A stretch of DNA of 64,000 nt from Saccharothrix violaceirubra (GTDB taxonomy: Bacteria; Actinomycetota; Actinomycetes; Mycobacteriales; Pseudonocardiaceae): NCBI RefSeq assembly GCF_014203755.1, contig NZ_JACHJS010000001.1:5394001-5458000 (forward strand), written 5' to 3'. The notes under the pieces are model-generated. The model had not been told where the DNA came from. It made no database searches and saw only the letters and a program-made list of their open reading frames with translations. Below, in pieces: positions 39,305 through 49,232 of this stretch. The stretch's first letter is position 1; every line of letters begins with the position of its first letter. A program made the translations under genes and the position numbers.

Positions 39305-40206
39305 TGCGCCGGCCCGTGGCCGTCGTCGGCCCCACCGCGACCGGCAAGTCCGACCTGGCCGTACGGCTCGCCGAGGACCTCGACGGCGAGGTGGTCAACG
39401 CCGACGCGTTGCAGCTCTACCGCGGCATGGACATCGGCACAGCCAAGATCACCGAGGACGAGCGGCACGGCGTGCCGCACCACCTGCTCGACGTGCTCGA
39501 CGTGACCGAGACCGCGGCCGTCGCCGCCTACCAGCGCGACGCCCGCGCGACCGTGGAGAAGATCCTCGCCGCCGACCGCACGCCCGTGCTGGTCGGCGGT
39601 TCCGGCCTGTACGTCCAGGCCGTGCTCGACGACCTGGAGTTCCCCGGCACCGACGACGCCATCAGGGCCGCGTTGGAGCGTGAACTGGAGACCCTGGGCG
39701 CGCAGGCGCTGCACGACCGGCTCGCCCGGGTGGACCCGGTGGCGGCGCTGGCGATCCTGCCGTCCAACGGCCGCCGCGTGGTCCGCGCGCTGGAGGTCGT
39801 CGAACTCACCGGCCGGCCGTTCTCCGCCACGCTGCCCAAACCCGGACCGGCCCGCTGGGACACGGTCCTGATCGGCCTGGACCGCGACGTGTCCGAACTG
39901 GACGACCGGGTCAACCGGCGGGTCGCCGACATGTTCGGCGCGGGCCTGGCCGACGAGGTGCGCACCTTGGAGGCGCAGGGTCTGCGCGAAGGACGCACGG
40001 CCGCGCGGGCGTTGGGCTACCAGCAGGTGCTCGCGTCGTTCGACGGCGAGTACGACATGCTCACCGCCGCCGCGGCCACCGCGCAGGGCACGCGCCGGTT
40101 CGTCCGCCGGCAGCGGTCGTGGTTCCGCCGCGACCGCCGGGTGCGCTGGTTCGACGCGGCCGACGCGGGCCTGGTCGCGGACGTCCTCGCCCACGCGGCC
40201 CAGTAG
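39304..40206 (+). CDS. miaA: tRNA dimethylallyltransferase MiaA
   Basis: A predicted 300-residue enzyme that adds dimethylallyl to A37 of tRNA, providing the substrate for MiaB. The P-loop is [11 protein letters not shown], then [17 protein letters not shown] (substrate tRNA/DMAPP site), [33 protein letters not shown], and the C-terminal [14 protein letters not shown]. The ATG overlaps the previous stop. The length is typical of MiaA, and dapF follows after 10 bp. Confidence 0.95.
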   Translation: MRRPVAVVGPTATGKSDLAVRLAEDLDGEVVNADALQLYRGMDIGTAKITEDERHGVPHHLLDVLDVTETAAVAAYQRDARATVEKILAADRTPVLVGGSGLYVQAVLDDLEFPGTDDAIRAALERELETLGAQALHDRLARVDPVAALAILPSNGRRVVRALEVVELTGRPFSATLPKPGPARWDTVLIGLDRDVSELDDRVNRRVADMFGAGLADEVRTLEAQGLREGRTAARALGYQQVLASFDGEYDMLTAAAATAQGTRRFVRRQRSWFRRDRRVRWFDAADAGLVADVLAHAAQ

Positions 40207-40216
40207 CCTGGTCGGC

Positions 40217-41026
40217 GTGGGAGTCGAGTTTCTGAAGGGCCACGGCACCGAGAACGACTTCGTCGTGCTGCCCGATCCGGACGGCCTGTTGGACCTGACC
40301 GAGGAGCGCGTCCGCGTGCTCTGCGACCGGCAGGGCGGGCTGGGCGGCGACGGCGTGCTGCGCGTGATCAGGCTCGACATGGGCCCGTGGTTCATGGACT
40401 ACCGCAACGCCGACGGCTCGATCGCGGAGATGTGCGGAAACGGGGTGCGCGTCTTCGCACGGTATCTGGTCGACGCGGGCCTGGTACCGCGCGGCGAGTT
40501 CACGGTGAGCACGCGCGGCGGCAACCGGGACGTGGTCGTGCACGACGACGGCACGGTCACCGTCGACATGGGGCGCGCGTTGGTGACGGGTACCTCGACG
40601 GCCACCATCGGCGGCACCGCGTTCGACGGCGTGTGCGTCGACGTGGGCAACCCGCACCTGGCGTGCGTCACCGGCACCCCGGTGACCGACCTGGACCTGG
40701 CCCTGCCCCCGGGCCACGACCCGGTGGCGTTCCCGCACGGCGTGAACGTGGAGTTCGTCAACGTGCTCGACGACGGCGCGCTGCGCATGCGGGTGCACGA
40801 ACGCGGCGTCGGCGAGACCCGGTCATGCGGCACGGGCACCGTGGCCGCGGTCGCGTCGTGGCTGTACGGCCGGGGTGAGCGGACCGGCAAGGCCACTGTG
40901 GACGTCCCGGGAGGACAGGTCTCGGTCGTGGTCGACGAGGAGACGAGCACGCTCACCGGTCCGGCCGTACTGGTGGCCCGCGGCGAACTCGACCAGGCGT
41001 GGTGGGACTCGTTGGGCACGGCGTAG
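40217..41026 (+). CDS. dapF: Diaminopimelate epimerase
   Basis: A predicted 269-residue PLP-independent epimerase turning LL- into meso-diaminopimelate for peptidoglycan and lysine. [11 protein letters not shown] is the standard start. The two catalytic cysteines are Cys73 in [12 protein letters not shown] and Cys204 in [17 protein letters not shown] lies between them. GTG 40217 is the start. Unlike mycobacteria, where hflX follows at once, about 3 kb of other DNA lies between this gene and hflX. Confidence 0.95.
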   Translation: MGVEFLKGHGTENDFVVLPDPDGLLDLTEERVRVLCDRQGGLGGDGVLRVIRLDMGPWFMDYRNADGSIAEMCGNGVRVFARYLVDAGLVPRGEFTVSTRGGNRDVVVHDDGTVTVDMGRALVTGTSTATIGGTAFDGVCVDVGNPHLACVTGTPVTDLDLALPPGHDPVAFPHGVNVEFVNVLDDGALRMRVHERGVGETRSCGTGTVAAVASWLYGRGERTGKATVDVPGGQVSVVVDEETSTLTGPAVLVARGELDQAWWDSLGTA

Positions 41027-41161
41027 TACGGATCCGGAACGCGGGTCCGCAGCCATCCGAGCGTGGTCTGCCCGTGTCGTCGGAACCGGGCGGGAACCGC
41101 GACCGTGCGGCCCGCTCGCCGCGCTCACGATGGATCCGTCACCACTCCTCGACCGCGACCC

Positions 41162-41219
41162 GATTCCTTGTCGTACTTCCTGATCAAGGAGATTCCTTGT
41201 CGTACTTCCTGATCAAGGA
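41162..41219. repeat. Exact 29-bp tandem duplication
   Basis: Two identical, directly adjacent 29-bp units (41162-41190 and 41191-41219), each starting GATTCCTTGTCGTACTTCC and ending TGATCAAGGA. The unit is noticeably less GC-rich than its surroundings. No gene covers it; it may be a footprint of an insertion/excision. Confidence 0.85.
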
Positions 41220-41822
41220 CCTGTGGTCGACCGATCACGCACTCGGCGGATCCGGGACAGCGTTCTCGACTGCCGATGACGGGCCTGGTCATGGCGCGCG
41301 TGGTGGAGGTGGCCGTCCCGGCGCACCGGCTGACGATGGCGTGGCGCGTTCGAGCCGGTCGACGCGGCGGTGTGTCCTTCGTACCGTCGGTGGTCCCGGC
41401 GTGCCGGGATCGTGGACGGAATATGCGTCCGCGCGGATAGGCACGGACCGCCCGGGTCGACTGGCCTCGTCCGCGATCACCCGGAACCGCGAACTCCGCC
41501 ACATGCGTTCTCCCGTGACTTCGCAACCCTGGCGTCGGTGCCGCTGTCGCCACCACACCTGCTGATCGAGGATGGGATGGGCCGGTAGCCAAGCACCGCG
41601 GCGCGGAGTCCGCCGCCGGCCTCGCGGAGTCGATGGCCATGCCGACCGACGCCCACGCCACCGGCCGCTCCCCGCCGACACAGCATTCGCGCGCGTCGAC
41701 ACCCGGCGGTCGCCGAATTCGCGCCGACCAGCGTCGCGACTGCCTCGCGACGAACCGGCCGCGGGCACGGCGTCGACGCCTGGCGGCAGAGTCAGCACCG
41801 GTGACCAAGGCTTCCCGGACGC
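41220..41822. other. Gene-free stretch between dapF and the MFS gene
   Basis: About 600 bp where every frame on both strands gives Arg/Pro/Ser-rich text with no family resemblance. It lies between the tandem duplication and the IS110-type relic and is probably decayed mobile DNA. Confidence 0.5.
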
Positions 41823-42041
41823 AGCATCGTCGTCGCCCGCCGTCTGGTGGAGAACGACAGCTTCAACGCCGTCGGCATCCGGGCCACCCGTCACCAGGCC
41901 CGGCCAAGTCCACCGCGACCGGCGACGCGCCTGCGGGGACCGCCACGCCGCCGCACTGCGCCACCTGTACAACCGCATACCCGGCCGGCTCGACCACTAC
42001 CTCCGCAGGAGGACCTACGACCCGATCAAGGGTCTTCGCCC
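41823..42041 (+). pseudogene. IS110-family transposase remnant (C-terminal part)
   Basis: In one frame SIVVARRLVENDSFNAVGI appears. After a frameshift the next frame reads HRDRRRACGDRHAAALRHLY, then NRIPGRLDHYLRRRTYDPIKG. This follows the conserved end of actinobacterial IS110-type transposases (ARRxVxNxRLxAVG ... YDRRRxxGDRHxAALRxLxNRxxGxLHHCLxxxxxYDP). The N-terminal DEDD catalytic part is not found, so it is inactive. The family call rests on memory of the consensus. Confidence 0.6.
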
Positions 42042-42256
42042 AGGACCTTCCTCTCGACCCGCCGCACGATCGGGGTGATGGGCAGGACATGGACGCTCCG
42101 GCCCGCCCGTCAGGGAACGAACGCCGGAAGTACCGCCTGCGGATTGGGCATTGTCCGACCGCGTCGCGGGAAGGCGTCGACCATCCGCTTGTTCGGCAGT
42201 CCTCAGGTGGGCCTCGGCGGTTCGGCTGCGATCACGACTCGGGGACGTCAGCGGCA

Positions 42257-43483
42257 TCACCCCACGGGAACAGGGTCGGCGCGTTGGGTGCGCAGCGGTG
42301 AGCACAGGACCCACAGGACCGCCAGCACCTGGCCGACCAGTCCGATCCACAGCGTCGGCACGATGCCCAGTCGGGCGCCGAGCACACCGCCGAGCACGCC
42401 GCCGAGAGGCATCGTGCCCCACACGACGAACCGCACGCTGGCGTTCATCCGGCCGAGCAGGTGGTCGGGACAGATCGCCTGGCGGTAGCTGACCTGGGCG
42501 ACGTTGTAGACCACCACGCCGTAGGCCATGACGATCTCCGACACGGCCGCGAACCCCAGTCTCCAGCCGGCCTCCGCGAACGGGAACAGCAGCACGACCG
42601 GCTGGGTGAACAGCATCGCCGCGATGATCGTGCGCGACTGGCCCAGGCGCCGCGTCCACCACCCGGCGGTCAGCGCGCCGAGCACGCCGCCGATGCCGCC
42701 GAAGCTGAACAGGAGCCCGACCGTGCCGTCGGACAGGTCGAGCGTGCGGACCAGGAACAGCACGCACACCGCGTAGAACACGCTGCTGAACAGGTTCGCG
42801 GTCGCCGTGCAGCCGACGATCGCGCGCAGTGACCGGTTGCCGAACACGAACCGCAGCCCTTCACCGATCTCCGCGAGGAAGTTCGGCATGGCGGGCTTGG
42901 CCGGCTCCGGCTCGGGCGTCCGGATGCGCAGCAGGGCGAGCGCCGACCCGAGGTAGCCGATCCCGGTCGCGAGCACGCCGACGGCCGCGCCGACCACCTG
43001 GGCGATGCCCCCCGCGATCGCCGGGCCGGACACCTCCGCGACCGACTGGGTGACGGTGAGCTTGGAGTTGCCCTCCACCAGCCGCTCCCGACCCACGAGC
43101 GTGGGCAGGTAGGACTGGTAGGCCACGTCGAACATCACGGTCGCCGCGCCGACCAGCAGCGCGACCACCACCAGGTGCCCGAACGTCAGCACGTCGAGCC
43201 ACCACGCCGTCGGCACGGACAGCAGCAGCACGAACCGGACGCCGTCGGCCGCCAGCATCACCGGCCGACGGCGCGATCTGTCGACCCACACGCCGGCGGG
43301 CAGGCCGATGAACAGGAACGCGGCCGTGGTGGCGGCCGTGAGCAGGCCCATCTCGAACGGGCTCGCGGCGAGGGTGCCCGCCGCGAGCAGGGGCAGGACC
43401 GTGCGTCCGATCGTCGCGCCCAGGTGGCTGGTGGCGTCGCCGATCCAGAGCAGTCGGAAATCTCGGTGGGACCACAGGGACAT
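42257..43483 (-). CDS. MFS exporter (EntS/MFS_3-type)
   Basis: A predicted 408-residue transporter with about 12 segments. It starts MSLWSHRDFRLLWIGDATSHLG, of which HRDFRLLWIGDATSHLG is the MFS_3 (EntS-like) opening. GLPAGVWVDRSRRRPVMLAAD is motif A, and SYRQAICPDHLLGRMNASVRF lies in the C-terminal half. It is divergent from an ArsR-like regulator with an 8-bp-armed palindrome between them, so the regulator likely represses it. The substrate may be a drug or siderophore; no siderophore genes are nearby. Confidence 0.87.
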   Translation of the reverse strand: MSLWSHRDFRLLWIGDATSHLGATIGRTVLPLLAAGTLAASPFEMGLLTAATTAAFLFIGLPAGVWVDRSRRRPVMLAADGVRFVLLLSVPTAWWLDVLTFGHLVVVALLVGAATVMFDVAYQSYLPTLVGRERLVEGNSKLTVTQSVAEVSGPAIAGGIAQVVGAAVGVLATGIGYLGSALALLRIRTPEPEPAKPAMPNFLAEIGEGLRFVFGNRSLRAIVGCTATANLFSSVFYAVCVLFLVRTLDLSDGTVGLLFSFGGIGGVLGALTAGWWTRRLGQSRTIIAAMLFTQPVVLLFPFAEAGWRLGFAAVSEIVMAYGVVVYNVAQVSYRQAICPDHLLGRMNASVRFVVWGTMPLGGVLGGVLGARLGIVPTLWIGLVGQVLAVLWVLCSPLRTQRADPVPVG

Positions 43484-43501
43484 GGCGACGAGTGTCCCGG
43501 G

Positions 43502-43525
43502 AGTGATTGGAAAGTGTCAATCACT
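43502..43525. promoter_or_regulatory. Operator palindrome between the MFS gene and its ArsR-like regulator
   Basis: AGTGATTG-N8-CAATCACT, perfect 8-bp arms in a 56-bp divergent gap. The N8 is GAAAGTGT. AT-rich compared with the surroundings. This is the expected place for the regulator's binding site controlling both promoters. Confidence 0.75.
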
Positions 43526-43539
43526 GGTCGACCTAGACT

Positions 43540-44034
43540 GTGCCGGTGGAACGACGACCCGCGACCGAGGCCGAGGCCGCCGCCCTCGCCTCGGCGGTGC
43601 GGCTGCGCATCATCCGGTTGACGGGCGAGGTCCCGTTGACCAACAAAGAGCTGGCCGAACGCCTCGACCGCGACCCCGCCACGATGCTCCACCACGTGCG
43701 CAAACTCGTCGCCGCGGGCTTCCTGGAGGCGTTGCCGCCGCGGCCCGGCAACCGGGGGGCGAAGGAGATCCCCTACCGGTCGACCGGCCTGTCCTGGCGG
43801 CTGTCGCACGATGCCGACCCGCCGTCGATCGCCGAGGCGATGCTGGAAGCGTACCTGGCCGAGGTCGCCGAACTACCCGAAGGGGTGATGGACCAGTCAC
43901 GGTTGGTGGTCCGTTGCGATCCCGGGGAACTGAAACGGCGCCTCAGATCGTTGTTGGATGAGCTGGCCGCGGAGCCGGACGACCCGGAAGGCGAACGCTT
44001 GGCGCTCTACCTCGCGGTGTACCCGCAGGGGTGA
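43540..44034 (+). CDS. ArsR-like winged-helix regulator
   Basis: A predicted 164-residue regulator. The winged helix lies at about 10-70: EAAALASAVRLRIIRLTG, then LTNKELAERLDRDPATMLHHVRKLVAAGFLEAL in continuity (core ELAERLDRDPATMLHHVRKL). The C-terminal half is helical and acidic (CDPGELKRRLRSLLDELAAEPDD). No cysteine metal site is visible, so it is unlikely to be a metal sensor. GTG 43540 or 43546 could start it. Divergent from the MFS gene it probably controls. Confidence 0.85.
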   Translation: MPVERRPATEAEAAALASAVRLRIIRLTGEVPLTNKELAERLDRDPATMLHHVRKLVAAGFLEALPPRPGNRGAKEIPYRSTGLSWRLSHDADPPSIAEAMLEAYLAEVAELPEGVMDQSRLVVRCDPGELKRRLRSLLDELAAEPDDPEGERLALYLAVYPQG

Positions 44035-44103
44035 TCGCACGGTCGTCCGCCCGGGACTAAAACATTCGGCGGCACCTGCGGGACGTGCGACGATGAAGGG
44101 CAA

Positions 44104-45548
<1,445 letters not shown>

Positions 45549-45552
<4 letters not shown>

Positions 45553-46562
45553 GGGCGCTGCTCGTCGCGCTCGGACTGATCGTGACGGCCGGTTCCGCTT
45601 CGGCGGGACCGGCCGTCGTCGATGCCTGCGCGATCACCGACCCGCGGCTGGCCGAGCTGTCCGGGCTCGGGTCGGACGGCACGTCCTGGTACGCGGTCGC
45701 CGACAGCGACGACGGGCGCATCGAGGTCCAGGTGCTCGACCGCTCCTGCGCGATCACGCGGACGATCGTGGGCGCCACCGATCCGTTCGACGTCGAAGAC
45801 CTGGCGTTGGCCCCGGACGGCACGCTGTGGCTGGCCGACACGGGTGACAACCGGCGGAGTCGGCAGACCGTGGCCCTGCACGCGGTGTCACCGGACGGGA
45901 CGACCCGGCTGTTCCGGTTGACCTACCCGGACGGAGCGCACGACGCCGAAGCGTTGCTGCTCGACGGCGCGGGCGTGCCGTACATCGTCACGAAGGAGGC
46001 GTTCGGCTCGCCGCTGGTGTACCGGCCGACCGGTCCGCTGGTGCCGGACGGGACCGAGCCGCTGGAGCAGGTCGCGAAGCTGTCGCTGCCCGGCAGCGAC
46101 ACCACCGGTGGACCGGCGGTCGGTTCCGTGGTCACCCGCGTGGTGACCGGCGGCGCGATGTCGCGGGACGGCCGGGTCGCGGCCGTACGGACCTACACCG
46201 ACGCGTACCTGTACCCGGTGGTCGACGGCGACCTGGCCACGTCGCTGGAGGCCGACCCGGTGCGCGTGCCGCTGCCCGGCGAGCCACAGGGCGAGGCGCT
46301 CGCGTTCGACCCCGACGGCACGTTGGTGTCCGCGTCCGAGTTCGGCGACACCGGCGCCTCGTCGGCCGTCCGGACCGTGGCCGGCGCGGCGGCCCTGGCC
46401 GTGCCCGCGCCACCGCCCACGACGACGACCACCGCCGCTCCCCCGGCGTCGGCGCGGAGTGTCGACGCCGGCGAGTCCGTGTCACCGGTGTGGGTGATCG
46501 GCGGCGGACTCGGCGCGCTGGCGCTGCTCGCGTTCCTCGTCCGCCGGCGACGACGGACCTAG
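45549..46562 (+). CDS. Exported, membrane-anchored beta-propeller protein; probable CTG start
   Basis: A predicted 337-residue protein. Starting at CTG 45549 gives a clean Sec signal, RALLVALGLIVTAGSASA, whereas the first standard start (GTG 45582) cuts the signal to a few residues. GGGAG lies six bases before the CTG, and CTGA overlaps the hflX stop like a normal ATGA overlap. The body is an esterase/phytase-like propeller (LSGLGSDGTSWYAVADSDDG, DVEDLALAPDGTLWLADTGDN in parts). A Pro/Thr linker and a C-terminal segment WVIGGGLGALALLAFLV with RRRRR anchor it. Function unknown. Confidence 0.8.
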
Positions 46563-46578
46563 GACGTTCCGGTGGTGG

Positions 46579-46612
46579 CGGGTGCGGGTCGACGGCACGT
46601 GACCCGCACCCG
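46579..46612. terminator. Bidirectional terminator between the propeller gene and lexA
   Basis: Perfect 12-bp stem CGGGTGCGGGTC / GACCCGCACCCG with a 10-nt loop in the 52-bp convergent gap. Confidence 0.75.
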
Positions 46613-46614
46613 GA

Positions 46615-47310
46615 CTAGAGCCGGCGCAGCACCGCGACGACCTTGCCCAGGATCGACGCCTCGTCGCCCAGGATCGGCTCGTACGCGCTGTTGTGCGGCA
46701 TCAGCCACACGTGGTCGTCCTTGCGCTTGAACGTCTTGACCGTCGCCTCGTTGTCGATCATGGCGGCGACCACGTCGCCGTTGTCGGCGGTCGGCTGGCG
46801 GCGGACCACGACCCAGTCACCGTCGGTGATGGCCGCGTCGACCATGGAGTCGCCGACGACCTTCAGCAGGAACAACTCGCCCTCGCCGACCAGGTCGCGC
46901 GGCAGCGGGAAGACGTCCTCCACCGCCTCCTCGGCCAGGATCGGGCCACCGGCGGCGATGCGGCCGAGCATCGGCACGTACGCGGGCGTCGGCTTGGACG
47001 CCGGGTCGAGCCCGGTCACGATCTCCGTCGGCAGCACGCCCACCGCGCGCGGCCGGTTCGGGTCGCGGCGCAGGAAGCCCTTGCGCTCCAGCGCGCGCAA
47101 CTGGTGCGCGACCGACGACGTGGAGGTCAGCCCGACCGCCTCGCCGATCTCGCGGACGCTGGGCGGGTAGCCGAACCGGTCCAGCCAGTCGCGGATCACG
47201 TCGAGCACCTTGCGCTGGCGCAGCGTCAGGCCCGCGTTGCCCGCGACGTCCGCCGGTTCGGGGCCGGACGGCGCGTCGGTGCGCGGTTCGTCCTCGGTCT
47301 TGCGTGCCAC
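46615..47310 (-). CDS. lexA: SOS repressor LexA
   Basis: A predicted 231-residue repressor. The winged helix is [44 protein letters not shown] in continuity, with [20 protein letters not shown] as the core. The self-cleavage site is RIAAGGPI (Ala-Gly), the catalytic Ser is in VGDSMVDA and the Lys in ATVKTFKR. I chose GTG 47310 because AGGAGGAG lies just upstream; GTG 47325 is the alternative. It is divergent from a LysM gene, and the gap contains two SOS boxes, so LexA autoregulates and controls that gene. Confidence 0.95.
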   Translation of the reverse strand: MARKTEDEPRTDAPSGPEPADVAGNAGLTLRQRKVLDVIRDWLDRFGYPPSVREIGEAVGLTSTSSVAHQLRALERKGFLRRDPNRPRAVGVLPTEIVTGLDPASKPTPAYVPMLGRIAAGGPILAEEAVEDVFPLPRDLVGEGELFLLKVVGDSMVDAAITDGDWVVVRRQPTADNGDVVAAMIDNEATVKTFKRKDDHVWLMPHNSAYEPILGDEASILGKVVAVLRRL

Positions 47311-47396
47311 GGTGCTCCTCCTCACCGGTCCCGATCACCCAGGCCGGCTGGTCGTCGATCTTCGACTTAGAAAAGTAGTCGCACTCCGTGTCCAGA

Positions 47397-47412
47397 TCAA
47401 ACACCTGTTCGA
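47397..47412. promoter_or_regulatory. LexA (SOS) box, lexA-proximal
   Basis: TCAAACACCTGTTCGA matches the actinobacterial SOS consensus CGAAC-N4-GTTCG with one deviation (AAAC for GAAC). It lies 87 bp upstream of the lexA start and is likely the autoregulatory site. Confidence 0.75.
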
Positions 47413-47479
47413 AGTAAATACCGGCGTGTCCTTCCCGTGGCGCCGGTCCGAGTGGTAGACATTCGCACGGACGTTCGAT

Positions 47480-47495
47480 TCGAACAAAAGTTCGA
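47480..47495. promoter_or_regulatory. LexA (SOS) box, LysM-gene-proximal
   Basis: TCGAACAAAAGTTCGA is a perfect palindrome with the full CGAAC-N4-GTTCG consensus, 33 bp before the LysM gene's ATG. It predicts DNA-damage induction of that gene. Confidence 0.9.
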
Positions 47496-47528
47496 TCTTG
47501 GTACGCGGACCTGCGACGGAGGGCTCCA

Positions 47529-48008
47529 ATGGCGGTGGTGATCGGCACACGGGACGGGTTCGAACTCGTCGAGCACGACGGTGTCGGGGTGCCACCCGGA
47601 CCACGCGTCGTACGGCGGTTCGCCGTGACGGACACCGGCCGTCCGGCGGCGGAATCGCGTCCGGCCACGGCCCCCGAGCCACCACGCCCCGCAGTCCCGG
47701 CCGACCGGACCAGGCGCACGGGGCTGCTGCGGTTGCTCGCGTACGGTGTGCTGACGGCCGTGATCTCGGCGTGCCTGGCGTTGACGTACGGGTACGTGTC
47801 GGGCGCGATGACCGTGCCCGAACGCACCAGCGTGGTGTACGTCCAGGCGGGTGAGACGTTGTGGGACGTGGCCGCGCGCAGCGCGCCGGACAGCGACGTC
47901 GACGCGGTCGTGGACCGGATCCGCGAACTCAACCACCTGACCTCCGACGAGGTGCTGCCCGGCCTCGCCCTCGTCGTGCCGGACGGACGCGAGCCACCAT
48001 CGCCCTGA
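47529..48008 (+). CDS. SOS-regulated LysM membrane protein (ChiZ/Rv2719c-like)
   Basis: A predicted 159-residue protein. A cytoplasmic, Pro/Arg-rich N-terminus of about 68 residues precedes one membrane segment (LLAYGVLTAVISACLALTYGYV in continuity; core TAVISACLALTYGYV) and an external LysM domain (VVYVQAGETLWDVAAR, RIRELNHLTSDEVLPG, LALVVP). Position next to lexA and the perfect SOS box make it the counterpart of mycobacterial Rv2719c (ChiZ), a DNA-damage-induced division inhibitor. Peptidoglycan binding is expected; hydrolase activity is not evident from the sequence. Confidence 0.85.
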   Translation: MAVVIGTRDGFELVEHDGVGVPPGPRVVRRFAVTDTGRPAAESRPATAPEPPRPAVPADRTRRTGLLRLLAYGVLTAVISACLALTYGYVSGAMTVPERTSVVYVQAGETLWDVAARSAPDSDVDAVVDRIRELNHLTSDEVLPGLALVVPDGREPPSP

Positions 48009-48580
48009 CCCCGGTCGGCACGACCTTGTGGCGGCGCCTCCCGCCACGAGTCCGCCGCGGCCGCCCCCTCGTCGGCCAGGGCGAGCCGGCCCGGATGGGC
48101 TGCGACGTGTCGGAATGCGGGCAGGCCTTTCCGGCGTCCGAGTCGCCGCAAACCCGGTCCTGGCGAAAGGATTCCCGTCCGGGCCGCCGGCTCTTACCGG
48201 GGCCCGTTGCAGCCGAGATCACCTGACCTGCGACCAAGGACTGCGCCGCGGCGACACGCGCACCTCACCTCGTCGGGACTGGGCCCTGCCTGAGGTTCCC
48301 GCCAGGTGGCACTCGTCGTCGGCACGAATGCGAGACGCTCTGACGCATCGGGCCACGCCCGGGGTCCGGCAGTTCCCCCGGCGCCCACCCGACCCGGAGT
48401 GGACACCAGCGGCCACGCCCCCCTGACACCTGCCCACACCGGCATGCCGGGCAGAATCGCAGACTCCGCGTGACGCACCGGTGGCCCTGCGCGGCACCCG
48501 GGCGTCGGCCTGTGACGGGTCTGTCGCGGTCGGTTCCACCCGGCGGGTCGAGTTGCGGCGGCCAGGGTCTCAGGCATAGG
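48009..48580. other. Gene-free region upstream of nrdR
   Basis: About 570 bp with no credible coding frame. Because nrdRJ operons in some actinobacteria carry a cobalamin riboswitch, I looked for the conserved B12-box (AGCCCGGAGACC-like) and found none. The region ends at the NrdR box/promoter. Confidence 0.5.
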
Positions 48581-48584
48581 TTGA

Positions 48585-48600
48585 CCCCCACATCTAGTGG
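48585..48600 (+). promoter_or_regulatory. NrdR box and nrdR promoter
   Basis: CCCCCACATCTAGTGG aligns with the NrdR box (acaCwAtATaTwGtgt), keeping the outer C and G and the central A, AT and T. A TTGACC -35-like hexamer begins at 48581, so the box overlaps the promoter. A weaker second copy (TACACCGCTGTAGTT) lies at about 48602-48616. This predicts autoregulation of nrdRJ by NrdR. Confidence 0.65.
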
Positions 48601-48689
48601 TTACACCGCTGTAGTTGGTCCACAGGTTGGGGTATTCCCCACGGTGTGGCTGACGCGGTGAGTGCTGCGCGCGTGAAGGGGGAGCAGTC

Positions 48690-49142
48690 GTGCGGTGCCC
48701 GTTCTGCCGGAATTCGGACTCCAGGGTCGTGGACTCGCGGGAGGTCGACGAGGGGCAGGCGATCCGGCGCCGGCGATCGTGCTCGAGCTGCGGCCGGCGG
48801 TTCACCACCGTCGAGGAGGCGGTGCTGGCGGTCCTCAAGCGGTCGGGGGTGACCGAGCCGTTCAGCCGGGACAAGGTCGTCGTCGGCGTGCGCCGGGCGT
48901 GCCAGGGCCGCCCGGTCGACGAGGACGCGCTCCAGGTGCTGGCCCAGCGGGTCGAGGAGTCGATCCGGTCCGCCGGGCACGCCGAGGTCCCCAGCAACGA
49001 GGTGGGCCTGGCCATCCTCGGCCCGCTGCGCGAGCTCGACGAGGTCGCCTACCTGAGATTCGCCAGCGTCTACAAGTCGTTCACCTCGGTGGCCGACTTC
49101 GAACGTGAGATCGCCGCGCTGCGCGAGCCCGCCGACGACTAG
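48690..49142 (+). CDS. nrdR: Ribonucleotide reductase regulator NrdR
   Basis: A predicted 150-residue nucleotide-sensing repressor. The N-terminal zinc ribbon uses Cys3, Cys6, Cys31 and Cys34 (CPFC ... [10 protein letters not shown]). The ATP-cone runs from about 46 to 136 ([23 protein letters not shown] in parts, [21 protein letters not shown]). GTG 48690 gives MRCPFC, the invariant NrdR start. nrdJ follows after 90 bp, as in Streptomyces. Confidence 0.96.
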   Translation: MRCPFCRNSDSRVVDSREVDEGQAIRRRRSCSSCGRRFTTVEEAVLAVLKRSGVTEPFSRDKVVVGVRRACQGRPVDEDALQVLAQRVEESIRSAGHAEVPSNEVGLAILGPLRELDEVAYLRFASVYKSFTSVADFEREIAALREPADD

Positions 49143-49232
49143 ATCACGGATTTCCGCGACCGCATCGGACGGGGAGCCCGGACGTGGTCGCGATCGAGGA
49201 CAACCAAGCCAGTTCGAGGAGAGGGACCGGGG

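Noticed and set aside
41125..41808. 227-codon minus-strand frame between dapF and the MFS gene
   Set aside because: It runs through the tandem duplication and shows no protein-like pattern; treated as decayed DNA.
45582..46562. GTG 45582 as the start of the exported propeller gene
   Set aside because: It removes most of the signal peptide and has no SD; the CTG at 45549 has both.
48009..48580. Cobalamin riboswitch before nrdRJ
   Set aside because: The conserved B12-box could not be found on the coding strand, so no feature is reported.
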